This document shows positions 17,701-24,413 of a DNA stretch of 64,000 nucleotides, in pieces. The DNA lies in assembly GCA_020852515.1 (NCBI GenBank), contig JADZAS010000016.1, forward strand, positions 62,001-126,000. The letters are read 5' to 3'. The position numbers and the translations under genes were made by a program. Every line of letters begins with the position of its first letter. Position 1 is the first letter of the stretch. The stretch comes from Phycisphaerales bacterium. GTDB lineage: Bacteria; Planctomycetota; Phycisphaerae; Phycisphaerales; UBA5793. The notes beneath the pieces are model-generated. The model ran no database searches, was not told the DNA's origin, and worked only from the letters and a program-made list of their open reading frames with translations.

Positions 17701-18074
17701 CCTCCATTCCGATCGTGGTCGGCGGCCAGGTGCTCAACTCGGGCGATCCGAACGACGTGCTGTCGCAGACGGGTCAGTTGCAGTCGCCCATCACCCAGGT
17801 GTCGGCGGTCAACACCACCGTCAGCGTGCCTGATCGCGGCACGATCCTGCTCGGTGGGCAGTCGATCCGCAACGACATCCAGGTGGAAACCGGCGTGCCG
17901 GTACTGTCCAAGATTCCCATCATCAACCGCTTCTTCACCAACCGCATCGACTCGGTGGAGGAGAAGACGCTGCTCATCCTGCTCAAGCCGACGATCATCA
18001 TCCAGCAGGAGAACGAAGAACTGCTCTATCCCGGTCTGCAGGACCAGCTTGGCGGGTTCAGCAACTCCTTCTGA
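14724..18074 (+). CDS. TPR-containing type II/IV pilus-type secretin
   Basis: 1116 aa from the ATG at 14724, which begins a clear signal peptide (hydrophobic LCTLGLSMFVGSTALA, cleavage near residue 27). Residues 30-480 are TPR and coiled-coil helical repeats rich in Gln/Ala, with a Pro/Glu linker near 230. An STN/secretin N0-like segment follows near residues 540-620 (TPVGDVIDWIEQVANINVDV), then N-domains (IRSIQINVDSRFLIVNEDYFEQVGIDL), and the C-terminal secretin barrel near 860-1100 with ISFLNDLQVDLLIQA, QLTSPKLTFFNGQRA and the terminal motif VPVLSKIPIINRFF. It should form the outer-membrane ring of a type II or type IV pilus-like system. The extended TPR N-terminus is unusual. A GspE-like ATPase lies 1.8 kb downstream. 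Confidence 0.9.
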   Translation: MNQQSTPHWLRLCTLGLSMFVGSTALATPPQPTADELFTEGSNLYLQDRVLEARELLLRVDLTQLERAKRQQLLATIDEIDNRLRQMPESELRLMKAQLAMSSQDYRTATSHLEAIRKLDSASVEQKSQAAAMLGDVKTAQEQLAPRITMVLQKAMSDFDAGNYGQAKAGLNFVYNSGVQLDLDQQTDLSRYIADLTSLEAQRGRFTTPVVNAGVMQDQPPEEPATEPQEPAEEPVQEPAQDDNRTDDLIYQAQQAQAKINLDQAQQAYAAGNYAAAEELFKRVLAVQPDNEAARQGLQNAQDMLNQGGPLRDVTQTTKIQHDQLIAEFNNLMEQARQALAQGDFSMANSLVTQAKIRVDEGRAVLASQEREDLRNRALDLAQNIETARRETELRDIQETALEAQIAQQENQRRIEMERQQKIAERLLSIRKLQAAQRYDEALLEVRTLLFEDPGNPAGLILRDTLEDLRNLRRWDELNRDQAIRSSTNSLNLLEATLISNDIVEYPLDWPALSLRRSDFAYNDSEADRRVYNALARQRANVEFRGTPVGDVIDWIEQVANINVDVDWKSLEQNFIDRNMPINLRLNDQVNLQVVLERTLAQLGDASTQPRYDVRDGILTISTKEKLAANPITHLYPIGDLLVNVPHFDNAKSFDLESKLEKRNQRDQGLKAALFGSDEVEKYDRGRDKREELLEKIREVITTTVDSGSWQINGGDVGTIQSIDSNLIIKTTASNHRQISDLLTKLREIRSIQINVDSRFLIVNEDYFEQVGIDLDIYFGGDEYNQASKIDPNLYPIDMFRSLQTGNLSPFPQRQFGSLNFVPTGEINNGRETIEIQFGPIQNLPRSTWSPSAAQNNTLDIARSIFNPGGDSMAADVIAGNPAFSYGISFLNDLQVDLLIQATQADRRNIQLTSPKLTFFNGQRAFVQVTTSRFFVSDLQPVVGDSSAGLDPDLTAANEGVVLDVEGTVSADRRYVTLTVLTSLADIVDITNTSIPIVVGGQVLNSGDPNDVLSQTGQLQSPITQVSAVNTTVSVPDRGTILLGGQSIRNDIQVETGVPVLSKIPIINRFFTNRIDSVEEKTLLILLKPTIIIQQENEELLYPGLQDQLGGFSNSF

Positions 18075-18100
18075 CGCCGGGCGGATTACTGAGATCGCAT

Positions 18101-18134
18101 TCGGGCGGCGGGTTTCCCGCCGCCCGATTCTATT
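18101..18134 (+). terminator. Rho-independent terminator after the secretin
   Basis: A perfect 12-bp stem, TCGGGCGGCGGG / CCCGCCGCCCGA, closes a TTT loop and is followed by TTCTATT. It lies 26 bp after the secretin stop. Confidence 0.75.
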
Positions 18135-18219
18135 GGGCCGACGCTTTCGCGCCGCGTCTTGACTACGCTTTGCCGCCGGCCCTACGCTGGAGCCCCGCAA
18201 CGACAGGAGCACCCGTCCG

Positions 18220-18579
18220 ATGAGCGCACCGGAATCGCGTTTACGCATTAGGAAACAGGACCAGATTACCATCGTCGAGTTCGTCGATCGGAACATCCTC
18301 GATGAAGGCAACATTGCGCAGATCGGCGAGGAAATCGGCGCCATCGTCAATGAGGACCCGAACCCCAAACTGCTCATCAGTTTCGCCAACGTCGATCACC
18401 TGTCCTCCGCCGCGCTGGGCGCCCTCATCACGATCAACAGCAAGATCAAGAGCAAAGACGGGCAGTTGCGCCTCGCCGATATCAACGACCAGATCATCGA
18501 GGTGTTCCGGATCACGCGCCTCGATCGGCTGTTTCAGATCCAGCCCACGGCGCGCGAAGCCCTGGCGAGTTTCAGCTGA
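18220..18579 (+). CDS. STAS-domain anti-sigma factor antagonist
   Basis: 119 aa with an AGGAG ribosome site. The whole protein is a STAS domain of the SpoIIAA/RsbV type: ITIVEFVDRNILDEGNIAQIGEEI, then NPKLLISFANVDHLSSAALGALI, where a Ser in the HLSS motif is the expected phosphorylation site, and a C-terminal strand-helix (IIEVFRITRLDRLFQI). In the family, the unphosphorylated form binds the anti-sigma kinase and frees the sigma factor. The gene immediately downstream encodes exactly such a kinase, so the two are likely partners; no sigma factor is visible in the window. Confidence 0.9.
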   Translation: MSAPESRLRIRKQDQITIVEFVDRNILDEGNIAQIGEEIGAIVNEDPNPKLLISFANVDHLSSAALGALITINSKIKSKDGQLRLADINDQIIEVFRITRLDRLFQIQPTAREALASFS

Positions 18580-18627
18580 GGCCGCCCGACGAGCCTCCGG
18601 TCCCCAGCCAGAGAGGTCGCGCCGTCA

Positions 18628-19068
18628 ATGGCCAACACGCAGCAAGCCACAGAAGGCCGCGATCCGCCGGGCGCCCAGGTGTTTGCCGTCGGCCATGAGC
18701 GGGCGGAGACTGAGAGCGTCTGCGAGCGCGTGCTGGAGGCCATGACCACCGGCGGCTATCACGAAGCGGCTCGGTTCGCCTTGAGGCTGGCGTGGGAAGA
18801 AGCAATCAGCAACGCGATCCACCACGGCAATCACAACCGCCCCGATGGTCGAATCGAGGTGGCCTTCCACGTCGATCCGCAGCGCGTGTACCTGCGCATC
18901 ACCGACGAAGGTGAGGGGTTTGACCCGCAAGCGGTGATCGACCCGACGCTGGATGAAAACCTTGAATGCACCAGCGGCCGTGGCCTGCTGCTCATGCGCG
19001 CGTACATGACGCGCGTGGAATACGAACCGCCGGGCAGCACGGTGCGGCTGGTGCTCGAGAATCCGTGA
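18628..19068 (+). CDS. Anti-sigma factor serine kinase (RsbW/SpoIIAB-like HATPase)
   Basis: 146 aa. It is a GHKL ATPase of the HATPase_c_2 family: N box WEEAISNAIHHGNHNRPDG near residues 54-72, G1 box DEGEGFDPQ near 94, and G2 box SGRGLLLMRAYMTRVEY near 118. It should bind a sigma factor and phosphorylate the upstream STAS protein, forming a partner-switching module. The gene follows the STAS gene by 48 bp on the same strand, so they are probably co-transcribed downstream of the secretin terminator. Confidence 0.9.
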   Translation: MANTQQATEGRDPPGAQVFAVGHERAETESVCERVLEAMTTGGYHEAARFALRLAWEEAISNAIHHGNHNRPDGRIEVAFHVDPQRVYLRITDEGEGFDPQAVIDPTLDENLECTSGRGLLLMRAYMTRVEYEPPGSTVRLVLENP

Positions 19069-19083
19069 GCCTGAGCCCGCGCG

Positions 19084-19398
19084 TCAGGACTGAATGGAGA
19101 TGAACTCGGCGACGGACGCCAGATCGGGCGCGATCTGCGGCCGGTACTGGAGTTGCCAGGTGGCGCCGACTTGGGGGTGCACAAACTTGGGCGGGCTCTG
19201 GCGCACAGCCCAGTCGCGGCCGCCGCGCTGGTGAACCTTGGTCGTGCGCTCGCGGGCCAGCCGGGCATCGTCGAGAACTGACTGGATCCGGCGGTCCATG
19301 CGCATGAGCCGACGGAGGGTGTCGATGTCGTCCGGCCGGGTCGGCGCCTTCGTGATGCTCAGGGTGATCTGCGATCCGGGCTTGGGTGCGTTGGGCAT
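19084..19398 (-). CDS. Small hypothetical protein
   Basis: 104 aa from the ATG at 19398, chosen because CAGGA lies 9 nt upstream; an ATG at 19422 would add eight residues. The protein is soluble with no signal peptide, Cys or recognised motif. It has a helical middle (IDTLRRLMRMDRRIQSVLDDAR) and a basic stretch (RERTTKVHQRGGRD) before a C-terminal part rich in aromatic residues (WQLQYRPQIAPDL). Not recognised. It ends 15 bp from the anti-sigma kinase, convergently. Confidence 0.55.
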   Translation of the reverse strand: MPNAPKPGSQITLSITKAPTRPDDIDTLRRLMRMDRRIQSVLDDARLARERTTKVHQRGGRDWAVRQSPPKFVHPQVGATWQLQYRPQIAPDLASVAEFISIQS

Positions 19399-19554
19399 GG
19401 TCGGGAATCCTGGGCCGGTCATTTCGGGCCAAAGCGGGCTTGATCGTGCGAGACGCGGAGTTTAGCCGCCCGGGCGGACGGGTCCACATCCAGAGCCCCC
19501 GGCGGGGCCGGAAGGCACAAAATCGGCTGTCTGCATCAATCTTGGGGGATTCAG

Positions 19555-19584
19555 TTGACAATCAGGGGTTTTTTGAGTTATGCT
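19555..19584 (+). promoter_or_regulatory. Sigma70-type promoter of the candidate small RNA
   Basis: TTGACA (19555-19560, consensus) and TATGCT (19579-19584) are separated by 18 bp. The same -10 hexamer occurs in the rplM promoter. Predicted start is near 19591. Confidence 0.65.
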
Positions 19585-19590
19585 TGAAGC

Positions 19591-19793
19591 GTCAGGCGTC
19601 CGGTGATTGGGCGGATCAGCCGATGCGGCACCCGACTCCCGGGTGGGCAGTGGCTGCTTTGCCCCGAGTATGTTCGAATTTCCGCAGCCGTCCGGCTGGT
19701 CGGTGCAATGCCTGCCTGCTGAGACATCAAGTGCTGCGGAGTTTCCCTGTGCCCGTCTCGCTGGTGGTAAAACATCGGCGAGGCGGTTTTTTT
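19591..19793 (+). ncRNA. Candidate structured small RNA, about 200 nt, unidentified family
   Basis: The interval between a strong promoter (TTGACA-18-TATGCT) and a strong intrinsic terminator contains no credible ORF with a ribosome site on the plus strand. It is rich in potential stems: CACCCG/CGGGTG at 19629-19645, GGGCA/TGCCC at 19646-19665, CAGCC/GGCTG at 19685-19698, and a long-range GCGGCAC/GTGCTGC pairing (19625-19631 with 19731-19737). Conserved sequences of SRP RNA, tmRNA or RNase P were not found. Size would suit 6S RNA, but this is not demonstrated. The minus-strand GspE gene ends 69 bp beyond. Confidence 0.55.
19757..19793 (+). terminator. Intrinsic terminator of the candidate small RNA
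   Basis: CTCGCTGGTG (19757-19766) pairs over 10 bp, two of them G-U, with CATCGGCGAG (19773-19782) around a GTAAAA loop. After GCGG comes a run of seven T (19787-19793). Confidence 0.8.
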
Positions 19794-19861
19794 GGCGGAA
19801 GGCTCGCCGGACACATCGGCTCGCGCGCGGCCTGCGAAGATGCGGCGCCCGAAACCGGGCC

Positions 19862-21658
19862 TCACTCCACGCCGGCGACGCGCTCAACCTCATCCACCGA
19901 AGTGATGCCGTCGGCCACGAGTTGGTACCCGGCCTGCGCCAGGGTCGTGAACATCGTCAGCTGGAGCGCCTCGCGGATGTCGGCAATCGTCGCACGCTTG
20001 AGGATAATGTCGCGCAAATCGTCGGTCATGACGAGCAACTCAAACAGCGCCCGCCGTCCGGCGTAGCCCGTCTCGAAGCAGCGCGAACAGCCCACGGGGT
20101 AGTAGATCTGGCTCACGCCCTCGACAAAGCGGCCCATGCGCAGCGTCTGCTGGGGCGTCGGCCGGCGCTCCGAGCGGCACACCGGGCACAACTGCCGGAT
20201 CAGCCGCTGGGCCAGAATGAGATTGAGGCTTGATGCGACGAGGTATGGCTCGACGCCCAGGTCGAGCAGGCGGAAGATCGTGCCGATCGAATCCTTGGCG
20301 TGCAGCGTCGAGAGCAGCAGGTGTCCGGTCATCGCGGCCTGCATGGCGATCGCGGCCGTCTCCTGGTCGCGGACTTCGCCGAGCAGAATGACATCCGGAT
20401 CCTGTCGCAGCACCGATCGCAGCAGCATGCCAAAGGTGTTGCCCTTGTGCTGGTCGATGGGGATCTGCGTCACGCCTTCGAGGTGATACTCGACGGGATC
20501 TTCGATGGTGATGACGTTGCGCTGCCGGGCGTCGATCTCGCGCAACACGGCGTAGAGCGTGGTGGTCTTGCCCGAGCCGGTGGGACCGCAGGCCAGCAGC
20601 ATGCCCGAATCCTGCCGGCTGATGCGCTTGACCTTCTCAGCCATCCAGCCGGGCAGGTTGAGGTCGGTAATGAACTGCGGCGCGTTGGCGAGATCGAGGA
20701 TGCGCAGGACCAGCTTCTGGCCGAACATCGAGGGAGTGAAACTCACACGATAGTCGATGCGGCGACCATCGAGCCGGCTGGAAAAGTGCCCTTCCTGAAC
20801 GATGAGTCGCTGGGCAATATCAATGTCGCTGAGCACCTTGACGACTCCGACGAGCTTGGCGGCCATTGCTTTGGGCAGCGTGACGGCGTCCACCATCGTG
20901 CCGTCCACGCGCAGGCGGCAGAGGAAGTCGTCGGTGCGCGGCTCGACGTGCAGATCGGTCGCGGCGACCTGCTCGGCGGCCAGCAGCAGCAGGCGCAACA
21001 GGTTCACGCCGCCGCGGCTGTTGGTCTCGGCCTCTCCTTTGCGCGCCGCCTTGCGCTCAGGCTCCTGATCCGCGGCACGAAGCAACCGACCGGAAGCGCC
21101 GATGAACTCGACGTCGCGGCGATCGGCCTCCGGCCGATGCGCACTGCGCGCCAGGTCGCGCAGGACGCTCTCGTAGGCTCGATTGTCGGGGCCCTCAGGC
21201 GGCGCCGCCAGACCGGCGAGCAGCGCGTTGTAGTCGATCTCTTCGCCTCCGCCCAGCAGCGCCACGCGCTCCTGCGGCTCGCCGCCGCTCGTGGGCCGGT
21301 GCAGTTTCGGCGAGCGGCGGATGCTTTCGATCTCGCGCTCGGCGTCGGGAAGGTCAAGCACCTCGGTGTCAGGATCGACGAAGCGAAATCGCGTCTTGCC
21401 GATGCGCACGACATCGCCGCTGCGCAGAGCGGCGCGTTGCATCGCCCGTTCGTTGACTTTGGTGCCGTTGCGCGAGTCGAGGTCGCGGACGACGTACCCG
21501 CTGTCGCCGGGCTCGATAACGCAATGGAACCGGCTCGCGCGGTCGTCGTCGATGGGAACGACGTTGTCGGGATGCCGGCCGATGGTGATCGCCCGCCCGT
21601 CGAAGTTGAGGCGACGGCTCTCGCCGTCCACATCGATTTCGAGATAAGGCGTCGACAT
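19862..21658 (-). CDS. FHA-domain GspE/PilB-type secretion ATPase
   Basis: 598 aa from an ATG. Residues 1-95 are a forkhead-associated (FHA) phosphothreonine-binding domain (ITIGRHPDN, SRFHC, LDSRNGTKVNERAM). After a linker, residues 205-595 are a type II secretion / type IV pilus ATPase: GPTGSGKTTTLYAVLREID (Walker A), the Asp box, DPDVILLGEVRDQET (Walker B), TGHLLLSTLHAKDS (His box), and a four-Cys zinc site (CPVC and CSRCFETGYAGR). It probably powers pilus or pseudopilus assembly at the inner membrane. The usual T2SSE N-terminal domain is replaced by FHA, implying control by Ser/Thr kinases. The zinc site and motifs are intact. Confidence 0.92.
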   Translation of the reverse strand: MSTPYLEIDVDGESRRLNFDGRAITIGRHPDNVVPIDDDRASRFHCVIEPGDSGYVVRDLDSRNGTKVNERAMQRAALRSGDVVRIGKTRFRFVDPDTEVLDLPDAEREIESIRRSPKLHRPTSGGEPQERVALLGGGEEIDYNALLAGLAAPPEGPDNRAYESVLRDLARSAHRPEADRRDVEFIGASGRLLRAADQEPERKAARKGEAETNSRGGVNLLRLLLLAAEQVAATDLHVEPRTDDFLCRLRVDGTMVDAVTLPKAMAAKLVGVVKVLSDIDIAQRLIVQEGHFSSRLDGRRIDYRVSFTPSMFGQKLVLRILDLANAPQFITDLNLPGWMAEKVKRISRQDSGMLLACGPTGSGKTTTLYAVLREIDARQRNVITIEDPVEYHLEGVTQIPIDQHKGNTFGMLLRSVLRQDPDVILLGEVRDQETAAIAMQAAMTGHLLLSTLHAKDSIGTIFRLLDLGVEPYLVASSLNLILAQRLIRQLCPVCRSERRPTPQQTLRMGRFVEGVSQIYYPVGCSRCFETGYAGRRALFELLVMTDDLRDIILKRATIADIREALQLTMFTTLAQAGYQLVADGITSVDEVERVAGVE

Positions 21659-21743
21659 GCGGGTGGATCCGTCCTGAACCGGCGCGCGTGCGCGCCAGCA
21701 GTCTACGCTCCCGCGAGCCCGGATGGTAGAAGGAAGCCCTCCC

Positions 21744-23210
21744 CTATCCGAAGAGGACGATCATAAGCAGCACGAGAAAGCCATTATGCACAGCGTGCGC
21801 GGTCATGCAGGCGATCAGCGAGCCGCGCCGCCAGATGCGGATAAGTGCAAAGGCGATCGCCAGCGACATCAGGGCGGGAATGGCCAGCCAGCCCTGCGGG
21901 TGTATGGCGGCGAAAATAAACGCCATGACGAGAATGCCGGCGGCCAGGCCGATGGTGCGGGCCGCCCCGCCCAGCAGGGCGCCGCGGAACATGATCTCCT
22001 CAAAGAGCGGCGCGAAGCCGGCCGCGAGCAACAGCACGCCGAGACGGGCATAGAGCGGTCCATGGGCGATCCACTGCACGACGGGGTGCGGCGCCACGGG
22101 GCCCTCGGCATCAAGGTCCCACCCGAATTGCCTCGCCAGAGAGACGTACAGCGTCATGACGCCGATGGTCACAAGCACTCCCACGAAGAAGACCGGCGAT
22201 GCGGCGACGTAGCCGATGATTCCCGCCCCGATCTCCCGCCACACGCCGCGCCCGCGCGTCAGGCCCAGATCGCTGGCCACTTCCCGCGCCGAGCGGTGCC
22301 GAACAAACGGCCACGCCACGCCGGCTATAGATGCAAAAGCCAGCAGCGCCATGCTCAGCGCGATCGAATCGGCCGCCCCGGGAATGAGGCCGACGCCCAC
22401 CGGCAGTATGAACGCGAGCAGCAGGTAGGCGGCAACGGCTTCAAGGTAGATCGCCGGAGGCGCGTGCATCTGGTGCATGACGATGCGAAGTTCGCCATAT
22501 CGAATGACATGAGTGACGAGTTTCCAGAAGAACAGCACGCTGCCGGCGAGCAGCAGGAGCACGGCGCCGAAAAACACGCCGACGCCGATCCACATCACGC
22601 GAAAGGCCTCGTGTTCGGCGGCGATGCGATGCGGATGTTGCGAGCCTGCGCTGTGCGCGAGCAGCAGATCGCCGAACCACCCGAGGTGATCGATCACCAT
22701 CTGCCGCTGGCGCGGATCGAGTTGATCCGGATCGCGCAGAGCGGTCTTGACTGCTTCGTGCAGAAGTTCGGCGTCGCCGCCCAGCGCTGCCGCCTGGTCG
22801 TCGTACGTCTGGACGAAGGAGAGGATCCCTTCGCGATCGGGCGAATCGTGCGGCTCCATCCCCGCCAGAAGCGCTGCGACGCGCCAGGCCATTCCCAGCG
22901 GCTGAGCCAGCGTCATGAACGTTCGGGCCTGGACCAGGCCCGAATCCCCGCCGAGCGCATCTGCCGCGTAGAGCACCTTGGCCTGCATTTCGAACAAGGC
23001 GTCGCCGGCGAGCGGGTCCGCTGCGGGAGGGTTCGATCGCTCCAGTTGGGCCAGCCCGAACAGTCCGACGACGGCCACGAGGATGGCAATCCACCCGGCG
23101 GCTACGGAGGGCCTAGGACCTCTCCATTCATGGCGGGCCGCCGCCGCGGCCATCCAGGGGTTGGAGCCGTCCGGCGAAGCGTCGGGGCGGGTTTCAGCGG
23201 ACTCGGGCAC
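21744..23210 (-). CDS. CPBP-family intramembrane glutamic endopeptidase
   Basis: 488 aa from the GTG at 23210 (alternatively ATG at 23153); extension beyond this would run into the rplM promoter. One membrane segment lies near residues 40-58, followed by a soluble region of about 150 residues, then seven or so further segments. The Abi/CPBP motifs are all present near the C-terminus: APLFEEIMFRGAL (EExxxR), FIFAAIH (FxxxH) and HAVHNGF. These make the glutamate/histidine active site of the Rce1-like fold. Substrates are unknown. The large soluble insert between the first and second membrane segments is longer than in most CPBP proteins. Confidence 0.85.
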   Translation of the reverse strand: MPESAETRPDASPDGSNPWMAAAAARHEWRGPRPSVAAGWIAILVAVVGLFGLAQLERSNPPAADPLAGDALFEMQAKVLYAADALGGDSGLVQARTFMTLAQPLGMAWRVAALLAGMEPHDSPDREGILSFVQTYDDQAAALGGDAELLHEAVKTALRDPDQLDPRQRQMVIDHLGWFGDLLLAHSAGSQHPHRIAAEHEAFRVMWIGVGVFFGAVLLLLAGSVLFFWKLVTHVIRYGELRIVMHQMHAPPAIYLEAVAAYLLLAFILPVGVGLIPGAADSIALSMALLAFASIAGVAWPFVRHRSAREVASDLGLTRGRGVWREIGAGIIGYVAASPVFFVGVLVTIGVMTLYVSLARQFGWDLDAEGPVAPHPVVQWIAHGPLYARLGVLLLAAGFAPLFEEIMFRGALLGGAARTIGLAAGILVMAFIFAAIHPQGWLAIPALMSLAIAFALIRIWRRGSLIACMTAHAVHNGFLVLLMIVLFG

Positions 23211-23290
23211 GGAGCCAATGGTACCCCATCCGCCCCGGGAGGACGGGAGGCGGGATGCCCTTCGCGCTGCGGCGGGCTCGTGCCAAGCCG

Positions 23291-23318
23291 TTGACGGTGC
23301 GGGCGGAAGCGCTATGCT
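23291..23318 (+). promoter_or_regulatory. Promoter of rplM-rpsI
   Basis: TTGACG (23291-23296) and TATGCT (23313-23318) with a 16-bp spacer, 67 bp before the rplM start. Confidence 0.6.
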
Positions 23319-23385
23319 TCCCGTCTCACCGTTTCGGGCTCCCGGGCCCCGGACGGCAGGCTTTCTGCACCCAAGGATCAGTCTT

Positions 23386-23820
23386 ATGCCACGGCAAACG
23401 TACATCGCCAAGACGGGCGAGATCAAGACCAACTGGCACCACGTCGATGCCGACGGACAGGTGCTCGGCCGGCTGGCGGCGCGGCTCGCCACGGTCCTGC
23501 AGGGCAAGCACAAGCCCGGCTACACGGCTCACATCGACTCGGGCGACTACATCGTCGTGACCAACGCCGAGAAGATCGTTCTCACCGGCCGCAAGGCTGA
23601 GCAGCGCCTCCGCACCGACTACTCCGGGTACCCCGGCGGGCTGCGCGTGCGCAACTACGGCGAACTCATCCGTACGCAACCCGAATCGGTCGTCGAGCGG
23701 GCCGTGAAGCGCATGCTTCCCAAGGGCCGGCTCGGTCGCCGCATGGCCAAGAAGTTGAAGGTCTATCGCGGCCCGGAACACCCCCACCATGCACAACAGC
23801 CGGCCGCCATGTCCATCTGA
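23386..23820 (+). CDS. rplM: 50S ribosomal protein L13
   Basis: 144 aa from the ATG at 23386 with AAGGA upstream; a longer open frame exists but lacks homology. L13 signatures are clear: WHHVDADGQVLGRLAARLATVLQGKHKP, DSGDYIVVTNAEKIVLTGRK, HSGYPGGL-like DYSGYPGGL, and the C-terminal VKRMLPKGRLGRRMAKKLKVYRGPEHPHHAQQP. It is an early-assembling large-subunit protein. As in most bacteria it is followed directly by rpsI. Confidence 0.97.
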   Translation: MPRQTYIAKTGEIKTNWHHVDADGQVLGRLAARLATVLQGKHKPGYTAHIDSGDYIVVTNAEKIVLTGRKAEQRLRTDYSGYPGGLRVRNYGELIRTQPESVVERAVKRMLPKGRLGRRMAKKLKVYRGPEHPHHAQQPAAMSI

Positions 23821-23855
23821 GCGACGGCGTTTCACCACTCATAGAGCGCATCAAC

Positions 23856-24341
23856 ATGACTCAAACGACCACAGGTCTTGGCATCCCTTCGACAGCCGCC
23901 CCGGCGCCCGCGCCGCAAGTCGTCACCTTCAAGCATGGCCCCGAAGCGCAGAAGTTCGGCTGGTGGTGGGGCACCGGACGGCGCAAGACCGCCATCGCCC
24001 GCGTGCGCATCCGCCCCGGCGACGGCACGTTCAAGGTGAACGGGCGCGATGTGAACGAGTACTTCACCGAAGAGCGGGATCGCGGCGACGTGGTCGCGCC
24101 GCTCAAGTCCACGGACATGCTCGGCAAACTTGAAGTGCAGGTAACCACCAAGGGCGGCGGATACATGGGACAGGCCGGCGCCATCCGCCTCGGCCTCGCC
24201 CGCGCCCTGCGCGTCTACGACGCCAACGTCGAGCCGATCCTCCGCGAGAATAACTACCTCACGCGCGACCCGCGCGAGGTTGAACGCAAGAAATACGGTC
24301 AGGCCGGCGCTCGCCGACGATTCCAGTTCTCCAAGCGCTGA
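23856..24341 (+). CDS. rpsI: 30S ribosomal protein S9
   Basis: 161 aa. The conserved body starts near residue 35 with WWWGTGRRKTAIARVRIRPGDG and continues with FKVNGRDVNEYF, GGGYMGQAGAIRLGLARAL and the tRNA-contacting C-terminal tail REVERKKYGQAGARRRFQFSKR. An N-terminal extension of about 30 residues, Ala/Pro-rich, is added relative to E. coli S9. It lies 35 bp after rplM in the usual L13-S9 operon. Confidence 0.97.
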   Translation: MTQTTTGLGIPSTAAPAPAPQVVTFKHGPEAQKFGWWWGTGRRKTAIARVRIRPGDGTFKVNGRDVNEYFTEERDRGDVVAPLKSTDMLGKLEVQVTTKGGGYMGQAGAIRLGLARALRVYDANVEPILRENNYLTRDPREVERKKYGQAGARRRFQFSKR

Positions 24342-24374
24342 ATCACGGACAGCACCCGACTGCATCCAACACCG

Positions 24375-24413
24375 GCGATCCGGGGCCCACGCCTCGGATC
24401 GCTGTGCTTTTCT
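24375..24413 (+). terminator. Probable terminator of rplM-rpsI
   Basis: GCGATCCG (24375-24382) and CGGATCGC (24395-24402) form a perfect 8-bp stem, followed by TGTGCTTTTCT. It lies between the convergent rpsI and the secreted-protein gene. Confidence 0.5.

Noticed and set aside
16191-18389. 732-codon minus-strand ORF opposite the secretin
   Set aside because: Antisense shadow of the secretin's C-terminal half, with no domain signature.
19607-20233. 208-codon plus-strand ORF over the small-RNA region
   Set aside because: It runs through the predicted terminator and antisense to the GspE gene, has no ribosome site and shows no protein signature.
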